Assembly: GCA_030407315.1 (NCBI GenBank)
Contig: JALQPE010002967.1
Span: forward strand, 1-33,781
Origin: Asparagopsis taxiformis
Lineage: Eukaryota > Rhodophyta > Florideophyceae > Bonnemaisoniales > Bonnemaisoniaceae
Direction of reading: 5' to 3'
Length of the DNA stretch: 33,781 bases
A model generated the notes under the pieces. That model saw only the letters and a program-made list of their open reading frames with translations, was not told the origin of the DNA and searched no databases. Below, one piece after another: positions 9,603 to 19,119 of the stretch. Numbering within the stretch: position 1 is the first letter of the stretch; each line of letters begins with the position of its first letter. A program made the translations under genes and the position numbers.

Positions 9603-9956
9603 CAGACAGTGTTGTGAACCAATGCACGGTACTACCCGGAGACAATACAATTTGCTATCTACACTACTGTCTACAGATTTACCCAGACAGTGCAGTAATA
9701 CAATACAATGCATTGCCTCAGACAGAAAAATGTACTGTCTGCACATACTGTCTGGCGGCAACACTTCCGGACAGTAAAATTTACTGTTCTGGACAGTAAA
9801 TTTTAATGTTTTTGGTAATGCCCAGATTTCGTGCCAGTTTATTGCTGCAGCAGTATTCTGAAATTTCCAGACAGTAAATTTTACTGTCTCCGCGCACTGT
9901 CTTGGCCAGACAGTAATTTTTACTGTCTCAGACAGTAAATTTACTGTCTTTTTTCA
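9603..9956. repeat. Array of GACAGT...ACTGTC palindromes
   Basis: Many copies of GACAGT and ACTGTC occur, often paired as AGACAGTAAATTTTACTGTC or close variants (clearest at about 9868-9887, 9907-9928 and 9929-9949). The pattern resembles, but differs from, the AGAACAGT...ACTGTTCT arrays near the ends of the large transposon at 14398-33718. It reads as the subterminal region of another DNA transposon. A direct repeat GTGCCAGTTT occurs at 9831-9840 and 9971-9980, bracketing the last 130 bp of the array and ending where the methyltransferase frame begins. Confidence 0.7.
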
Positions 9957-9971
9957 TTCCCAACACCGTAG

Positions 9972-10769
9972 TGCCAGTTTGCAAGGAGAGCCTTGAAGCC
10001 AGGTGGCTGGTTTTTCTGTTTTGTATCATTCCGAAACTTTCCAGCATTCCTGCATGAGCTGAGAAACGTCGGTTTCGACGGTCCGGAATACCCTTTCGTA
10101 TTCATGAAAGACACGAACACTGTACAAGCACATCGCGGAGATATGTTCCCACAAAACGTGTGCGAGTTTGCAGTTGTTGCCAGGGCTCCCGGACATCGTA
10201 AGGACGGTTTCAAGCCAGACCTTCGAAGCCAATATCACCTCGTCCCAACAGAAACGAAACGGAAATTCGCTGCAATGTCCAGAATTCCCGTTTCGAAAGA
10301 CAAACTTCTCACTCCAGGAACAAAATCTCCTGTTCTAACAGAAGAGAAACATATTGGAATGTTATCCGAGATAATCAACACGTTTTGTCCTGAGAGGGGT
10401 TCAGTTATTGATGTTTACGGAGGAACACTTACTACTGCGATCGCAGCGATGAAGACAGCCCGTTCATGTGTGGTTGTGGAAGCTAGTACCAAGATTTTCC
10501 GTCTCGCTCATGAAAGACTTCGTTCTATTGCCGATGCTTTGTATCATAATGATCTGAGATCACGTATCGGATCGAAGAAAAGGAGAACAGGGAATCATGC
10601 AGAGGATGGCGTTCAGCTAAGCCAACCGAAAATCTGTTCGCTACAGAAAAAGGGAAAAGATGATAATACAAATGCCGGTAAATCCACTATCGAAGGAATA
10701 GAGAGAATACTGAAAGGAGGAGATTCTGTTGAACTATACATTTTGGATCAGAACACTGATTTCCAGTAA
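9972..10769 (+). CDS. N-terminally truncated DNA N6/N4 (beta-class) methyltransferase
   Basis: The frame opens after TAG at 9969-9971. Numbering from the TTG at 9993, it begins with LKPGGWFFCF, the segment that follows the catalytic DPPY motif in N6/N4 DNA methyltransferases, then reads NVGFDGPEYPFVFMKD. The SAM-binding motif I comes late, as SVIDVYGGTLTTAIAAM (residues 137-153, replacing the usual D-P-F-x-G-x-G-T-T), followed by ARSCVVVEAS and an A-x-x-RL helix. A basic, low-complexity tail of about 80 residues ends the protein. This order (IV before I) is the beta-class arrangement that transfers methyl from SAM to adenine N6 or cytosine N4. The catalytic DPPY half is absent upstream and is replaced by the palindromic array, so the product should be inactive unless an upstream exon supplies it. 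Such enzymes occur in eukaryotes mainly in mobile or acquired genes. Confidence 0.65.
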   Translation, partial: CQFARRALKPGGWFFCFVSFRNFPAFLHELRNVGFDGPEYPFVFMKDTNTVQAHRGDMFPQNVCEFAVVARAPGHRKDGFKPDLRSQYHLVPTETKRKFAAMSRIPVSKDKLLTPGTKSPVLTEEKHIGMLSEIINTFCPERGSVIDVYGGTLTTAIAAMKTARSCVVVEASTKIFRLAHERLRSIADALYHNDLRSRIGSKKRRTGNHAEDGVQLSQPKICSLQKKGKDDNTNAGKSTIEGIERILKGGDSVELYILDQNTDFQ

Positions 10770-11632
10770 TTCAGAAAAAAATATTTATATCAGAAAAGTT
10801 TAAAAGTCTGTGGATTTATGTTTGCTGTTGGTAAAGGGCTAATTGGAGCCTCATTCTAGCGGGTGGATATGATTTGAGCGCTTTTTGAGCTTTTAAACAG
10901 TTTATATGGATTCTGTTCTGCCTCAGTTGGTATCATGACGATGGGACACGTGTCCTATATGTTGTGGGTAGCTTCTGGACAAGCTGCAATCGGTACGCAC
11001 TGCGAGAAACTAAACAGGACAGCTGTCTCTAGGAAGCGTTCACTTCATGAGTGCACAATGCCTAGCTCAAAGGTAAGCTTCTTGTAGTAACGATTTACCT
11101 GAAATCGCTATTAAATTTATGCTGTATTTAATGCTTGCCGAAAGCCCCTCCCAGCCAATCGACTCGTTTTCCTTCATAGTTACATCCAAAAATCAACCCC
11201 CAACTACCCAATAAAAAATTCAGCAGCAGCGAATCTCATAATCTACTCGCCCACTTGGCACTGTACATTACGATACTTTACGAAATACTATAGACTTACT
11301 GGCTCATATGACCACACGTTGCACACATGGCACGCTCAGTTGTACTTGGCCATGTGCCGTGCAACTTCCCTAGCAACCGCTGCACATGGCCATTTCAGTA
11401 GTGTACAGAGAAGTAGAGGGAGAATGGTGTATGGACAGGGTGCTCTTTCTGCAGTTGCGACACTATAATCCAGTCCTGTAAAAGTGTATTCAAGCCTAGA
11501 TAGAAATGCGAATACGGTAGTTATGAGGACATGCTACACTACCATAGTATGTGAGAGTGTATGGGTATATTGGAATGGGAAATATTTGGGGATTGCGAGC
11601 CAAGACTTGCCTGCTCTGGCAAATACAATTCC
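10770..11632. other. Gene-poor stretch with CACATGGC/GTTGCAC inverted motifs
   Basis: No gene is supported. At 11312-11394 copies of GCACATGGC and GTTGCAC occur in both orientations (for example GTTGCACACATGGCAC against GGCCATGTGCCGTGCAAC), making a loose inverted repeat. At 11648-11664 the bases GCGCGCGAAGCGCGCGC form a short GC-rich palindrome just inside the following pseudogene. Confidence 0.35.
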
Positions 11633-13690
11633 GGCCGATCGGATACACGCGCGCGAAGCGCGCGCCAGTGCGTAGAGGGTACTTTTCTCGGTTCAATGAT
11701 ACGCATGAACAGGACATACCTCCGGATTCTTTGTGAAGATTATGAGATATCATGGCGACATTAACGCTAAGAATGTCCACTGAGAGAAGTAAGCGTATCC
11801 CAGCACACTCAAGTATACGCCTCGTGCACTGTTGAGACTTCCCGAAAGCACGCCGGTTCTCTGGGAGCAGCTTCGCGAAGTGGAGGCCTTTATCACATCA
11901 CGAATGTCAAACGATTTGTTAGCCAAGTTTCGCATGTTCTCGAACAAGTCTCACAGGCGCAACGGGGCAACAATGATGGGGGAACGAAGCGTGCTTGTCG
12001 TCATTTTCGTCGCATAGGACTGCCAACTTGTGACGATGAAGAACCTCCGCTCCATTATCTGGACCATGTCAAGAAACTTGAGTCACTGGAGGCGATCTGT
12101 ATGGAGCTTTACGACGACCGCGAAAAATAATTCTGTGGCAGATTGTTGTTACGAATCCAAGCCCTTGCGAGACACTCCTTTCACCAACAGCCTTTCATAC
12201 TGACCTTTCTACCTTGTTCTCTCAATCATGGCTACTCTCCACCGCGCAGCTCCTCAACTGCTTTCCGACACCATCGACTAATGTAGCCAACGTCAAATGC
12301 TCACAGCGGAACTATTTCTATTTTTCATCAATGAGTTTGTTATACTACAAAGGTCCTCAGCGATTTGTTACTATATGGCTCCAGATTTGAACATGTTCAG
12401 CACAGTGATATTAGCGGGCGAGAGCTAGACGAAGGTGATGGTGATGGGAATGAATTGGTGAATGGCCAATATTCTCTGTCTTCTTGGAGATATGACTATG
12501 TGCTATGTGAACTGCAAAGTGGATTAGTGGAGTAATGTCACCCATTTCAACCGGGAGCGAATATGTCGAGGTGCAACCATTGACAAAACAATCGTCAGCA
12601 AGAATCGAGGTGGAATGGCGCGACTATAGCTCGATGGAGGGCCAAAGCGGCAGTGCAGATGTCTCACGGACGGTCCTCACATCTCAATTGATGAAGGGAT
12701 GATAATGTAATCGTTCATGGTCCGATTGCTGTAAAGTCGCCGCTTCGCTCCCATTATGTTTGCGCGATTGACGTACAAGCATGACGCCAATCTTGAGATT
12801 TTACCACTGGCAAGATTGAATGGGCAGTATACAACTATTTCACCTCTCAATCAATTGCAGCAGGAAGGATTAGCACCCGTCGAACAAGCATACGAAAATC
12901 GTCGCGAGACGCTGAATCGGATCAATGAGCATCTACTATGTCAGGGTGCGTTGAAAGAAATGAATGTTGACTTTGTGGACAATTGGGAGTGTATTTGATT
13001 GCAGTGCATATGGTTGAGGCGCTCAGGAGAGGCACTGACTTGTACCATAACCAGTATCCTTATCCGTGGTATGAAGCTGAAAAACGCGGACTATTCGCGA
13101 ACTAGGTGAACTAATTGTACATCTACCGGCACTGCTTTATTCTTTCGCTGAGAAGATTGATTACTCAAGTTGAGTGGAACCCTTCGTCTCATCGTGGATC
13201 GCAATGTCGCTAACCAAATCCCATCGAAGAACAACGTGAATGTACCATTCAAAGACATGTCTCACTCGAACTGCTGTGGTGTGATGAGAAGCCTTCAGTT
13301 CTCGACGTTTGTTATTTCCACCCATTCTATTGTACTGTCTGCAGGGGGATTTTCAAGATTTAATTGATTCATCCGTGCAAGTCTGTTAAGATGAACTCGT
13401 CCAGTGTCGATATTCTTGTCACCGCTGCACACAAGTCGCTAGTATCCAAACTGTCCTTGCTTTCGGCAAATTTTTCAAATGATCAATATGCTCCGGGAAG
13501 TGAAGAAGGTACCTCAACAGGGTTTTGGATTGATATCGCGCTGCGCTGGGGAGACTATGATTCGCATACCGCTGAAAAGTATTCCAGAGCAAAATTTCAC
13601 GACTATGAGACCGACGACATGACGATAGATATGAAAGTCTGACAGGATTGCTGATCGCAGCGATCGCGGCTGTCGACATTGTCAAAAGAA
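11633..13690 (+). pseudogene. PRPF8: Decayed, internally deleted Prp8 (U5 snRNP core) pseudogene
   Basis: Fragments in all three frames line up in order with the splicing factor Prp8. From left to right: EQDIPPDS and MRYHGDINAKNV (about 11700-11770), VLWEQLRE then LYHITNVKRFV (about 11850-11925), a basic CRHFRRIGLPTCDDEEPPL block with an acidic end (to 12129), RRFAPIMFARLTYKHD and LNQLQQEGLAPVEQAYENR (12738-12998), then WYEAEKRGLF, GTLRLIVDRNVANQIPSKNN and YKDM/GLQF-like text (13170-13320). Last come IHPCKSVKMNSSSVDILV, FWIDIALRWGDYDSH and RAKFHDYETDDM (13364-13640), and a frame-shifted TGLLIAAIAA. Prp8 is normally about 2,300-2,400 residues (7 kb). Here only about 2 kb remains, with large internal deletions, stops (for example TAA at 12732-12734) and no C-terminal endonuclease-like, RNase H-like or Jab1/MPN parts. 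The fragments cover the N-terminal, reverse-transcriptase-like and linker regions. Confidence 0.85.
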
Positions 13691-14224
13691 AAAACAGGCG
13701 ATAGAGCACGCAGAAGCGACTAGGCGCATCTGGGATAGTCTTCATTAGACTTTGGGGTGGGCAGGAGGATTATGACACAGTCTGGGTCGATCACTGCAAA
13801 TGAGAAGGCATGAATGTACATCCCACGCGTGACGACACAACTCCTCTTTGTATGCCATTACTAAGGTACAAAGATGAATTGTCTAGCGTCATACCTGACG
13901 CGCCATCGGTGCGTCTTACATACTCACTGCTGCAATCTAACAGTTTCGCTGACGTGTAAAGAATTCATCCACCATACGATCGAACCTAGTTACATAGGGC
14001 TGGTGGTGTGCTCACGCGATGTATTTTTTCCAAAGGGCTTTGTAGGAATGCCAGAGGTGAATTGGTGTCACAAAGAGATGTGGTGTGTAGCGTAGGTGCG
14101 GCGTCTGCTTTCTTTGCGCTGAACGACCAAACCATGACTTCCCATCCCGGCACCACGCACGCATATATCCGCCGTGCACATCCTCACCTCTTATGAAACT
14201 CGTCTCATTGTTACCAGCCCATCT
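13691..14224. other. No clear gene between Prp8 remnant and transposon
   Basis: Short frames at 13874-14095 and 14008-14196 (+) are unrecognised. They could be further host gene debris; they do not continue the Prp8 similarity as far as I can tell by eye. Confidence 0.3.
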
Positions 14225-14397
14225 ATGGATACTGCAAAATCTACGCCTCGCTTCGAACAACGCCAAGCGCGTTCGAGATCGCCGAGCGCCACTGCTGATT
14301 CGGACGATGGTTCAGCGCACATTTCTAATCCAGATAGCGATTCTGTCGTATCTAAACCTGCTCAGTTTCCTAAGACATTGATACAAAACTCTGTTCA
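14225..14397 (+). pseudogene. Possible host gene 5' end interrupted by the transposon
   Basis: An ATG at 14225 opens a Ser/Asp-rich N-terminus (MDTAKSTPRFEQRQARS..., then ATADSDDGSAHISNPDSDS) that runs open into the left transposon end at 14398. The frame is also open further upstream. After the right end (33719 onward), one of the frames stays open to the window edge. The simplest reading is that the element inserted into or next to a coding sequence, but there is no homology to prove it. Confidence 0.3.
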
Positions 14398-14414
14398 CAC
14401 TAGGAGGGCATGAA
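14398..14414 (+). repeat. Left terminal inverted repeat
   Basis: CACTAGGAGGGCATGAA; it pairs with 33702-33718 at 15 of 17 positions (differences at the ninth and fourteenth bases). It would be the cleavage and strand-transfer end recognised by the transposase. Confidence 0.8.
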
Positions 14415-14750
14415 GGTTCCAGAACAGTAAAAATAGTGTTTCAGAACAGTATTTCTAGTGTTCTTCAGAAGAAACAGTAACAACATCGTCTCAGGACAGT
14501 GTGTAGTGCGCCATGAACAGTGAATGCACTGTTCTTCCTCCAAATACACTGATTTGAGAGCGGTATATATTGTTCTGGAGATTTGAATGTACTGATCTAC
14601 GAAAGAACAGTAAATAGTGTCCTGAGAAACGGTGAAAATAGTATTCATTGAACATAGAACGGTAAATGTGGTAACCGAGATGGTGAACTACTCACATACG
14701 GAACAGTGTAAACCGTTCCAAAGATTTAAATCAGTGTTGTTCCGGGTCAA
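14415..14750 (+). repeat. Left subterminal array of AGAACAGT motifs
   Basis: AGAACAGT and close variants (GAACAGT, GGACAGT, GAACGGT) recur about every 15-40 bp, often followed by TAGTG or the mirrored CACTGTTC. The first copy is at 14421-14428. The array is the inverted counterpart of the one at 32730-33700. In maize Spm, comparable short motifs near each end bind TNPA; that role here is inferred by analogy. Confidence 0.7.
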
Positions 14751-14835
14751 TGCTACTACGAATTGATCGGTCTAAACCGAACTCAGTCTAAAGCACGAAC
14801 TGAAATTTCTGGATGAAGCTCTGGTCACTGGTGTG

Positions 14836-15620
14836 GCAACCAGAGGAGAGCAGTCGAAGAGATAGTTGATGCGATTGTAGAGGCGAAGAAGCGGATGGAC
14901 AGCGAAGGAGGAACTGGGCTTAGCCGTGCGAAGGTGGAAGATATGGGGTAAAGACAATACAGGAGGTAAAGTAGTGCTGAAGATTTGAGTATCACACGGC
15001 CAAGAACAAACAAGACCCCTTTTAATCGATCTCAGTTTCTTTTACTACCGGGACACAGCGGCATGGAGGGATACTCATTGAAGATGTGGCGCTTCGCCAG
15101 TGAGACTGTACCAAAGTTAGATGCGATGATGCAGAAGAGGTTAATCTGGAAACGGTGAGCTGAAATGCCACAAAGATTAAGTCGGCCTACAACCGACTCG
15201 CCACTTGGGACAACAATTTGCGCGAGGAGCATGCTGAACTGCAGAACAAAAATCCTGGTACCGCTTCCAATACCCGTAACCTCCCAGATGACGTTTCCAA
15301 CACTCATGAAACGGACAACGCCGCTCTCCAGAAGGAACGTGACCAAATTCAAGCCCAGCTTCAGCGTTAACGCGCAGACCGCTATGATTTGCATTCGCGC
15401 AGCCTTCAGAGAGACAAAAGATGGTAGGAAAAGATAGCATGCATCGAGGAAGCTTGGTAGCATCCGCACGCACTCCGACGCGGTACTGGTCTCGCGCTGG
15501 GCGCAAGTATATTTTCGGCATGTGGAACAAACAATAGTTGAGAAACAGGAGGTTGTTGTGAGGATGAGACTGCTACACGAAATGTATGCGCTGTCTGCAT
15601 GTGCCAGTTGATAATTGTGA
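14836..15620 (+). pseudogene. Decayed coiled-coil gene remnants inside the transposon
   Basis: Several plus-strand pieces look coding but sit in different frames separated by stops: RAVEEIVDAIVEAKKRMDS (about 14850), MEGYSLKMWRFASETV with KLDAMMQKRL (about 15062-15150), NRLATWDNNLREEHAELQNK with ALQKERDQIQAQLQR (about 15190-15370), and VEQTIVEKQEVVVRMRLL (about 15520-15580). All are helix-prone and charged like a coiled-coil protein. They may be the wreck of one accessory gene, or of captured host sequence. No family is recognised. Confidence 0.35.
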
Positions 15621-16750
15621 ACTCATCAACGAAATGTTGGATGATGGAAGTTCGCACGGCGATTCAGTGCGGCGTGCACACTCACCGCAAGCTGCGACAT
15701 GACTCGCGTGCGATCGATGCAGTTGCCGATATGTGATCCGCGGCGTTGTGGCGATGGACGACACTGCGATACTAGCGCAGTATCGTCTATCGCTAGTAGT
15801 CGTCATCTGCAAGAAGGTTGTGGGTGGTCGTGGTAGTGGGTGCCCGCTTCCTGCATGTACGCAGGAAGAGAGCGTGCGTGTGTGCACATTGGAATAGTTT
15901 TCCGAGCCGTCGCGTGGATTGCATACCAACTTTTTGTACGCGATAACTTCGCCGAGGCGAAATGTTTGGAACATTTGTTCTGGCAAGGAGTGCATCTCAG
16001 TGCGCGCACCGGTTGCGTCACATGATCGAATGTGACGGTTGTGGCCGCTGAGTGTTGATGTCATTGTGCCGCTGCAGTGCGACATGTGCGATTGTGCGGT
16101 GTATTACACGCTGTACTGTCTATGACATCAACTCACTGTTATGTTGTACCGAAGGTCGTGCGGCCGATGACCACACGTGGAGCCAGGACACAGTATACTA
16201 CTCGTGTTATGGTCAGCGGTAGTGAAACCAGTGACAGCAATGGCTCACTGATGAACTGGCTGCAGAGATCGCACTACGGCCACCAGAAAATATGGGAGAA
16301 ATTTTGATTTAGGGCTTCTCCCTGCGCTGGCAGCCAAACCATCGACATGACCGTTTTACAGCACGACATAACAGCGGTCAGTGGTTATGCGACTGATGTG
16401 TTGCTGAACTACTGACAGAATGACATAAGGTGGTCACTAGTCATGCGACCGATGATTAGGAAGATGTAGGGGGCGAAACGAGTGGCAGGTAGGGTGAGGT
16501 GGAGCTGAAGTCGTGTCTAGTTGGCCTTATAAATCACTGTATAGGAAAAGCCTTATTTGTGATGCAGTATTGTAGTGGTTCCACGACGGATAGGTGAGGA
16601 TCACGATTTTTAGGCGTTGATAATTGCTGAGAGGCACAGAGGTTCATAGTTTTGCACCGGTCTCCAGTGATCCTGAAGGCAGCGAAACGCCGATCCTGGA
16701 TCGCTACGACAAACCTTGCCTGGTAGTATCACACTGTTCCAAGGTGCATT
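15621..16750. other. Hairpin-rich non-coding region with a diverged 125-bp repeat unit
   Basis: Short inverted repeats crowd 15740-16060, for example CGATACT pairing with AGTATCG (15756-15785), CTTCCTGC with GCAGGAAG (about 15847-15870) and GTCACAT with ATGTGAC (about 16016-16036). At 16154-16259 lies one diverged copy of the 125-bp unit that is tandemly repeated at 26405-26988, starting GGTCGTGCGGCCGATGACC. Further degenerate copies (ATGCGACCGATGA) occur near 16390-16460. This is probably the promoter region of the following gene. Confidence 0.6.
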
Positions 16751-18526
16751 ATGCAGCGATCCAATATACGACGCAGAGTCACCAACCGAAACCAAGAGCC
16801 ATTGGGCAAGAAACTGAAAAGGCCAAGCAGCGGCAGACGTTCAAGTGGTCCTCGTAGAGATGATAATGGTGACATTGAATCGTCTCCAGTAATACAAATG
16901 AGGGAACCAGATACAGTCCAAGCAGAAGAGAACCCGTCTCAAGAAGAAGCTACAGCGGAGCCTTCCGTAGCCTACTCTGAAAGCATCCGGGTGATGCTGT
17001 CTGCTGCAGTGGAAAGTATGAAGAAGGAATTCCAAAGCCACATGCGCAGAACAGAAGAACAACTAGCCACACTTCATGGGCAAGTGAGCGAGCTCCATGA
17101 TAGTTTGAAGCGTTTCAATGGAGATGTTCACGTTACCATGGCAGCAAACAATGCAAGGACGCCAGTAAGTTTGAGGAAGAATTCGTCTGCTCCCAAACAG
17201 GTAATGCGCTCCGTAGAATGCTCCAATCCGACATTGCGGACAGAACTGGACGCTGTATTCCATGTTCAAAACATTTCTACCGTGACCATGGAGGCTGTCT
17301 GCACATTCTTCAGGACTGCCTCCAGAGGAAAGGAGAATGAAAACTTCTACTCCAAGTTGATTTGCATAATCATGTATGGGCTTCGTGGGAACATGGCTAA
17401 GAGTAATTTGCGGAAGGGTCTTGGTTTGGCACATTGTAACTTTCGCTTTTTCTTGGTGAAGAAGATCGTTGCGTACTGTGAAGATTTATATGGTGTAAAT
17501 AGAAATGGAGGAAGGCCCTGCACACAGACTGGAACTGGGAACTCGGAGGCTGCAACAAGACACGTCCCAGAATGGCTGAGGCAAGGATATATAAACTCGA
17601 AATGTATGAAGTACGCGAGGCAATATGCGGAGAATACTCGCAAGTCGAGCACTTCCGAGGAACTAGAGGGGAACGATGGCGTTGCTATGTTTTTGTCATC
17701 AGGACTTTACAGCCGCGTTACAGAATTCTTGCGAAAAGCCAGGGATCGGTCCAAATGTCAATTCTTTGAGGATATCGGATTCCTTCTTTCTCCCTGGACA
17801 TGTTGTGAGTGGTTGCAAGGGTCTTATAACAAACCAAAAATTGAGCTGAAGTTCCCGGAAGAATGTATAATGTGTCCATCCAACGTGCCGGAAACGAGAG
17901 TGGGACGCAGTGTCCAGGAATGCGCTGAGAACAAAACAACAGCAGCACATTTCATGCGATCACGTAAGGAATGCCATCTCTCTGTATCATATGATGTGAA
18001 AGTTGCCGAATGCGCAGGAATGAAAGTGAAGAAAGATGCCGAACTGAAGGATGCTACAATGACTAGAACGGTGAACATAATGGAAGTTGCTTTCAATTTT
18101 CTCGTAGCATACGTACAAGGACAAAGGAAGGAAGATTTCCTGGGTTCTTCTCCGATGGCTCTCCAGACAACCTATTCGGTAGCGCTGGTGTTTCGCCACA
18201 TGATCATGGAGCTCGTTATGACCAATGAATGGTCTGGGGAGAACGTTGAACCAAGTAGCTCAACGCCAGTTGCAGAGAACGTTGGAGATAGTGGTTCAAT
18301 GGCACAGATTAGAGTGTCAGATCTCATTCCTGGAGAGTACACCAGGAAAAATACTTTGGAGCGCGTATTGCGGATGACTTCACTCCAATTCAAGAACCTC
18401 ATGGACAATGATGATAGTGGAATTGAATCATATAACTCGGACAGCGGAGAAGACCCCGAGTCATTCACTATCCACGGTCACAACTCTGTAGACGACATCG
18501 ATGTCTGCCAGATCGAGTCACTGTAG
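16751..18526 (+). CDS. 591-aa coiled-coil protein of the transposon (possible DNA-binding accessory)
   Basis: This is an intact, intronless frame starting at the first ATG. Residues 1-37 are strongly basic (RRRVTNRN, GKKLKRPSSGRR), consistent with a nuclear signal or DNA contact. Residues 40-75 are acidic. Residues about 78-122 form a predicted coiled coil (SMKKEFQSHMRRTEEQLATL onward), suggesting oligomers. The middle (about 150-480) is mixed and probably folded, with cysteines scattered rather than in a clear zinc finger. The last 50 residues are acidic (DNDDSGIESYNSDSGEDPES). I recognise no family. By position and architecture it could be the accessory repeat-binding protein, a role TNPA plays in maize Spm, but that is inference. 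Its upstream region holds a diverged copy of the 125-bp repeat. Confidence 0.75.
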   Translation: MQRSNIRRRVTNRNQEPLGKKLKRPSSGRRSSGPRRDDNGDIESSPVIQMREPDTVQAEENPSQEEATAEPSVAYSESIRVMLSAAVESMKKEFQSHMRRTEEQLATLHGQVSELHDSLKRFNGDVHVTMAANNARTPVSLRKNSSAPKQVMRSVECSNPTLRTELDAVFHVQNISTVTMEAVCTFFRTASRGKENENFYSKLICIIMYGLRGNMAKSNLRKGLGLAHCNFRFFLVKKIVAYCEDLYGVNRNGGRPCTQTGTGNSEAATRHVPEWLRQGYINSKCMKYARQYAENTRKSSTSEELEGNDGVAMFLSSGLYSRVTEFLRKARDRSKCQFFEDIGFLLSPWTCCEWLQGSYNKPKIELKFPEECIMCPSNVPETRVGRSVQECAENKTTAAHFMRSRKECHLSVSYDVKVAECAGMKVKKDAELKDATMTRTVNIMEVAFNFLVAYVQGQRKEDFLGSSPMALQTTYSVALVFRHMIMELVMTNEWSGENVEPSSSTPVAENVGDSGSMAQIRVSDLIPGEYTRKNTLERVLRMTSLQFKNLMDNDDSGIESYNSDSGEDPESFTIHGHNSVDDIDVCQIESL

Positions 18527-19119
18527 ATGATTGGTAGTGATATGTGGGTAATGAGCCGTCAGCGAAGAGTGAATATCTTTCTGTTGTGTGCTTATTGATG
18601 TAGAACCTGTGCATGCAAAGGTATTGTATCGCTCGTCATCCGTTATGCAACCGAGAAGGTTGGAAAATACCGGTCATGCACCCGTTTAAATCACAAATCA
18701 CAGGCTATACAACCTGTGACGCCAGGGATAGTAGGGCTCACAACCAGGGACCAAAATCGCGGAATAGAATTTGTTGTACCGCTCGCCAGTGGTAATAAAA
18801 CCAATGACACCACGACAGGTACCGTACAGAGGCATTGATCTTATTGGCAGTAGATTCTAGGACTAGTGACCTATCATTCACTGGTAGTACTGCTTACAAA
18901 AACGTCTTGAGCAGTAGCGGCAATGTTCGTATACCTGCTCACGAGCATGTCAGTAGGTAAGCAACTAGTGCTCGTTCCAGTAGTATGGTATGCAACCATT
19001 AAGCAGTGTGCGAACAAGCGGTCGCTTGTTCGGAAATTGCCGGCAATTTGTAAAACTGGGCACCCAACGTTGAGGCGAGGATGCGATGTGCATTGGTCGG
19101 AGAGGTCAAACGGTCATGT
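18527..19119. repeat. Degenerate repeat and palindrome region between two convergent genes
   Basis: No gene is seen. Degenerate copies of the element core motif (ATGCAACCGAGAAGG at 18645, ACAACCTGTGACG near 18708, AAAACCAATGACACC near 18796) recur. Two adjacent palindromes follow: 19011-19032 (CGAACAAGCG, two bases, CGCTTGTTCG) and 19034-19049 (AAATTGCCGGCAATTT, perfect). Because it lies between the 3' ends of convergent genes, these may act in termination or as binding sites. Confidence 0.55.

Noticed and set aside
11633..13690. Reverse-transcriptase retroelement
   Set aside because: Prp8 contains a reverse-transcriptase-like core, but the fragments match Prp8 along its N-terminal, core and linker regions in order. 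No integrase, protease, RNase H or catalytic YxDD motif is seen.
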